The position numbers were made by a program, and so were the translations under genes. A stretch of 8,973 nt of DNA from an uncultured Lachnospiraceae bacterium (lineage in GTDB: Bacteria > Bacillota > Clostridia > Lachnospirales > Lachnospiraceae), in the NCBI GenBank assembly GCA_902764045.1, contig CACWUI010000041.1, positions 1 to 8,973 of the forward strand, read 5' to 3'. Below the pieces are notes generated by a model that was not told the DNA's origin, did not search any database, and saw only the letters and a program-made list of their open reading frames with translations. Within the stretch, counting starts at the first letter, position 1, and each line of letters begins with the position of its first letter. Positions 6,433 through 8,973 of this stretch are shown in pieces.

Positions 6433-7494
6433 TTATCTATCCAACTCCAACAATGCTTCAATAAATAATTCCATGTATTTCTTTTCTCCGGTGGTTACTC
6501 TGAGACAATTTCCAAGAACACCTATACCATTGTAAGCTTTGATAAGTATTCCTTTTTCTTCCTTCATCCTTCGCACAATTTTGTCCGCATCTGTTTTCGG
6601 TTTTATAAACACAAAATTTCCTTCTTTTGCATTTACAAAATATCCGGCAGACTCTAGTTTTTCAATAAGATATTCCTTCCCCTCTTTTTGTTTTTTTATC
6701 AAGTTATCCAAAAGTCCATCAGTTTTTAAAATATTCCCTGCAAACTTCATGGCAAATGCATTTACATTGTGGGGTGTACATAACTTTTGTATTATTGCGA
6801 TATCAGTCGGCCGTCCCACAACATAACCAAGCCTGCAGCCTGCCAGGGAAAAAAGCTTGGAAAAAGTGCGTGTCACAAAGACATGGTCATTTTCCAAGGC
6901 ATACTTTAAGAATTCATTAGGATAAAAGTATATATAGGCTTCATCAATCAACAACGTTATTTCTTTCTCTTTTGCTTTTTCAACAATGCGATCCATTTCC
7001 TCATATGAGTAAACATTTCCCATAGGATTGTTTGGATTTAAAATGATCATAAGGTCAATATCCGAAGTCATTTTTTCCAACAATTCATCAACAGAAAGCT
7101 CAAGATCCTCAGAATAATGTACCGGAACATATTCTCTTCCATACATCTTCGGATAAACTTCGAACATGGCGTAAGTCGGCGTAACGCCCAATATTTTTCC
7201 ACCGGGCCTTGAATATGCCTCAATTATATGTCTTATCCCTTCAGACGAACCGTTGACAAGGCAAATATTTTCAATATTCACCCCCAGATATTCCGCAAGA
7301 ATCGTCGTGAATTCCAAAGTTTCCGGATACTGTGCCACAAATTCCGGTGTGATATCTTTAAGAACTTCTTTGATAAACTCATCCGGCAATCCACCGGGGT
7401 TTTCATTCAGATCAAGACGTAAAAAACCCTCTCTCTTGTTTTGATCAAATATTCTGTCTAATTTTTCAACATTTTGGTTAATATAAAAACCCAT
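6433..7494 (-). CDS. HisC-like class I/II PLP-dependent aminotransferase
   Basis: This is a fold-type I aminotransferase of the histidinol-phosphate/aromatic aminotransferase group, which may equally act on another amino acid or a sugar-locus metabolite. From ATG 7494 it has 353 residues. LRLDLNENPGG near 25-35 is the usual N-terminal substrate segment, NPNNPMG at 153-159 and Asp184 in LLIDEAY hold the cofactor, Lys213 in TFSKLFSLAGCRLGY is the Schiff-base lysine, Arg221 contacts the phosphate and Arg332 in CLRVTTG should bind the substrate carboxylate. AAGGGG at 7505-7510 lies four bases before ATG 7500 and ten before ATG 7494, so either may be used. A GTG at 7566 would add a hydrophobic 24-residue leader but has no ribosome binding site. 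No other histidine gene is visible, so biosynthetic HisC function is not implied. The related L-threonine-phosphate decarboxylase CobD is a less likely reading. Confidence 0.88.
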   Translation of the reverse strand: MGFYINQNVEKLDRIFDQNKREGFLRLDLNENPGGLPDEFIKEVLKDITPEFVAQYPETLEFTTILAEYLGVNIENICLVNGSSEGIRHIIEAYSRPGGKILGVTPTYAMFEVYPKMYGREYVPVHYSEDLELSVDELLEKMTSDIDLMIILNPNNPMGNVYSYEEMDRIVEKAKEKEITLLIDEAYIYFYPNEFLKYALENDHVFVTRTFSKLFSLAGCRLGYVVGRPTDIAIIQKLCTPHNVNAFAMKFAGNILKTDGLLDNLIKKQKEGKEYLIEKLESAGYFVNAKEGNFVFIKPKTDADKIVRRMKEEKGILIKAYNGIGVLGNCLRVTTGEKKYMELFIEALLELDR

Positions 7495-7532
7495 AATCAT
7501 TTGTCCCCTTACTTTTAAAATGAACCATAAAA

Positions 7533-7543
7533 TGTACTGTACA
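7533..7543. repeat. Short palindrome TGTAC-T-GTACA in the LicD-like/aminotransferase gap
   Basis: TGTAC and GTACA form perfect 5-bp inverted arms around one base, within the 79-nt gap upstream of the aminotransferase start. It could be an operator half-site pair, but symmetry stops immediately outside and the element is short enough to occur by chance. Confidence 0.25.
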
Positions 7544-7573
7544 ACAATAATCATACCGTCAATCACATAATAT

Positions 7574-8806
7574 TTACTGATTGCATTTCCGCATTATTAT
7601 TGTTTCCTGAGGTTTATCCGAATAGAAACCTTCAATGTATTTACTGTCCAATTCGTCCATCGGACTTACATTAATTAAGTCTCTCAGTTTTTTAGCTTTT
7701 TCGTTGTCGCCATTTATTTTTAAAATTTCAAAGTATATTTCAATTATATCTTTATCAAAAAAAGGAAATTTTTTATATTTAAGATGTTCATTAAGATGCG
7801 TATCCAAATCTCTGAAAATAAGCAGTAATTCGTCATATCTTTTTTCATTTAACATTTTTTTTAAAGATTCTTTTTGATAAAAGTATCGTTTCCATAACCA
7901 AAAACGGGATCTTTGTACATAAAATTCATCCTGACGTTTTCTTAATCCTTCATTCAGTTTTACCCATTCATTGAAATAAAATTTCTTTATATCCTCCCTT
8001 CTTTCCCAAAAATTACGATCTAAATTGAATTTATCCCAGAACGCTTCATCCATATCACGATAACTAATATCTGAAAAAACTATCACTCTGAAAAATTCAG
8101 AACATGGCCTGTAATTATTATCTGCATATGACTCACCATAAAATTGCCGAAGAAACGGTTCCGGAGATAAAACTGTATGATATTTTTTTTTATCTATTGT
8201 AATATATTTACCACCTTCCCAGTATTTTGCCGGAAATTTGAACACCCCGAATGCAGGTATTTTTAAAATACTATCTTTTGATTTATCTTCCAATGCAGCT
8301 GATTGTAAAATTCTTTTTAATTTATCGGCAAGCTTGTTTCTTTTTTTTGAAGACTCAAATGATAGTTTTTTTAGCTTACCTACGGATCTGTTGACGCCTT
8401 CTATTTCAGACTCCATTATATTTTCATATTCGCAAAGTATTTCGGATTCTTTTGAAGTATTTCTGAGAATGTGTATATTTATTGCAATCCCGTGTTCTTT
8501 TCTGACTTTATGATATTCAGGCTGAATCAATAAAGTGGATGTATCCACATACCTGTAGTAAAGACCGGGCATGTCTTTATTGTTATCTATGCATTCAATA
8601 ACGCGATCGTCTTTCAATTCCAATTCTTTTTTGATAATGTTAAAATCTTTCAGAGTCATACAGATATCAGCCAAACAGGAATACACTCTTTTACCTATGT
8701 TATAGTAAAGCAATTCATCTCCTATAAGGAAATATGTTGCATTGTTTTTACAAGCCTCATCTATTTCATCAAGGAGGTTAAACATCCGTAACTCATCCTG
8801 CCGCAT
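7574..8806 (-). CDS. Divergent LicD-like (nucleotidyltransferase-fold phosphotransferase) protein, probably lacking catalytic acids
   Basis: I read this 410-residue protein as a distant LicD-family member. LicD enzymes transfer phosphocholine or similar groups from a CDP-linked donor to surface glycans. The N-terminal LLDEIDEACKNNATYFLIGD (11-30) matches the LicD opening helix and strand. IAINIHILRN (107-116) matches the second acidic strand, and YHTVLSPEPFLRQFYGESY (209-227) matches the C-terminal substrate segment. The usual GG is GD at 29-30, the expected acidic cluster is replaced by CLADIC at 44-49, and the second acidic position is Asn110. Residues 250-410 are charged and helical and add a C-terminal region I cannot assign. 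GGAGG at 8816-8820, nine bases before the ATG, supports the start, and the gene overlaps the upstream TPR-like gene by 14 nt. Its base composition is clearly lower in GC than that of the left-hand genes. The fold is moderately supported; loss of activity is inference. Confidence 0.6.
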   Translation of the reverse strand: MRQDELRMFNLLDEIDEACKNNATYFLIGDELLYYNIGKRVYSCLADICMTLKDFNIIKKELELKDDRVIECIDNNKDMPGLYYRYVDTSTLLIQPEYHKVRKEHGIAINIHILRNTSKESEILCEYENIMESEIEGVNRSVGKLKKLSFESSKKRNKLADKLKRILQSAALEDKSKDSILKIPAFGVFKFPAKYWEGGKYITIDKKKYHTVLSPEPFLRQFYGESYADNNYRPCSEFFRVIVFSDISYRDMDEAFWDKFNLDRNFWERREDIKKFYFNEWVKLNEGLRKRQDEFYVQRSRFWLWKRYFYQKESLKKMLNEKRYDELLLIFRDLDTHLNEHLKYKKFPFFDKDIIEIYFEILKINGDNEKAKKLRDLINVSPMDELDSKYIEGFYSDKPQETIIMRKCNQ

Positions 8807-8972
8807 GTTCTATTTCCTCCAATCTGTGTTTAAGCAACGTTTTTTCAATTCCATTATTAATTATTCCCTTTGCTTTTCTGTATAATTTTACTGAGTCTAC
8901 CAGATTTCCAAGTAAAAACTCTGCATCTGCATAATATTTCAACAGCTCTCCATCCCGAGGATATAATTTTAG
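8793..8972 (-). CDS. C-terminal end of a TPR-like protein, cut by the window edge
   Basis: An open frame enters from the right edge and gives the last 59 residues of a protein ending at TGA 8793-8795. The visible segment ELLKYYADAEFLLGNLVDSV followed by KLYRKAKG has the spacing of small and aromatic residues seen in a tetratricopeptide helix pair, and is followed by a charged terminal helix ending HRLEEIEHAAG. TPR domains mediate protein contacts. The stop lies inside the LicD-like gene, so the two overlap by 14 nt in different frames and are probably translationally coupled. The LicD-like ribosome binding site lies within this coding sequence. The full protein, its start and any other domains lie outside the window. 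Confidence 0.7.
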   Translation of the reverse strand, partial: LKLYPRDGELLKYYADAEFLLGNLVDSVKLYRKAKGIINNGIEKTLLKHRLEEIEHAAG

Positions 8973-8973
8973 A

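Noticed and set aside
6321..6461. 47-residue N-terminal extension of the dehydrogenase from TTG 6461
   Set aside because: It overlaps the aminotransferase gene, has no ribosome binding site, and the family's N-terminus aligns to ATG 6320.
7495..7566. Hydrophobic 24-residue leader of the aminotransferase from GTG 7566, which could look like a membrane anchor
   Set aside because: There is no ribosome binding site at the GTG, whereas AAGGGG sits just before ATG 7500/7494, and this family is cytosolic.

Overview
The window looks like part of a surface-polysaccharide (capsule, exopolysaccharide or cell-wall glycan) locus from a low-to-moderate GC Firmicute. The best guess is a Lachnospiraceae-type Clostridium relative such as Butyrivibrio or a neighbouring genus. 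The reasons are strong AGGAG-type ribosome binding sites, AT-rich intergenic gaps, the style of the proteins (GT2 transferases with long C-terminal extensions, a LicD-like protein, an N-terminal Rossmann-like domain joined to a hexapeptide acetyltransferase) and a clostridial-style lactate dehydrogenase. The taxon is inferred from protein style only.

Layout, right to left on the minus strand: the 3' end of a TPR-like gene (8793-8972, cut by the window edge) overlaps by 14 nt a divergent LicD-like gene (7574-8806). A HisC-like PLP aminotransferase (6433-7494), an LDH-family 2-hydroxyacid dehydrogenase (5376-6320), a 752-residue GT2 transferase with coiled coil and surface-type C-terminal repeat domain (3054-5312) and a second, plain GT2 transferase (2067-3011) follow. 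All six read the same way with gaps of 42-112 nt and no convincing terminator between them, so they may form one operon. A plus-strand hexapeptide acetyltransferase (best start 994, end 2043) converges on its end. Upstream of the acetyltransferase, and divergent from it, is a NagD-type HAD phosphatase (41-886, minus strand). The roughly 107-nt region between the two starts carries candidate promoters facing both ways.

How they may work together: the two GT2 enzymes would add sugars to a lipid-linked repeat unit or teichoic-type polymer, and the acetyltransferase would O- or N-acetylate it. The LicD-like protein belongs to a fold that transfers phosphocholine or phospho-sugar groups, but its expected acidic residues are largely missing. 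The aminotransferase/dehydrogenase pair could interconvert an amino acid, its 2-oxo acid and its 2-hydroxy acid. The dehydrogenase has Arg at the classical Gln102 (lactate) versus Arg102 (malate) position, so its substrate should not be assumed to be pyruvate. The HAD phosphatase may be an unrelated neighbour.

I see no tRNA, rRNA, CRISPR array, complete insertion sequence or recognisable riboswitch. No stretch longer than 300 nt lacks a gene. The most noteworthy items are the chimeric glycosyltransferase, the apparently active-site-depleted LicD-like protein and the Arg-switched dehydrogenase.
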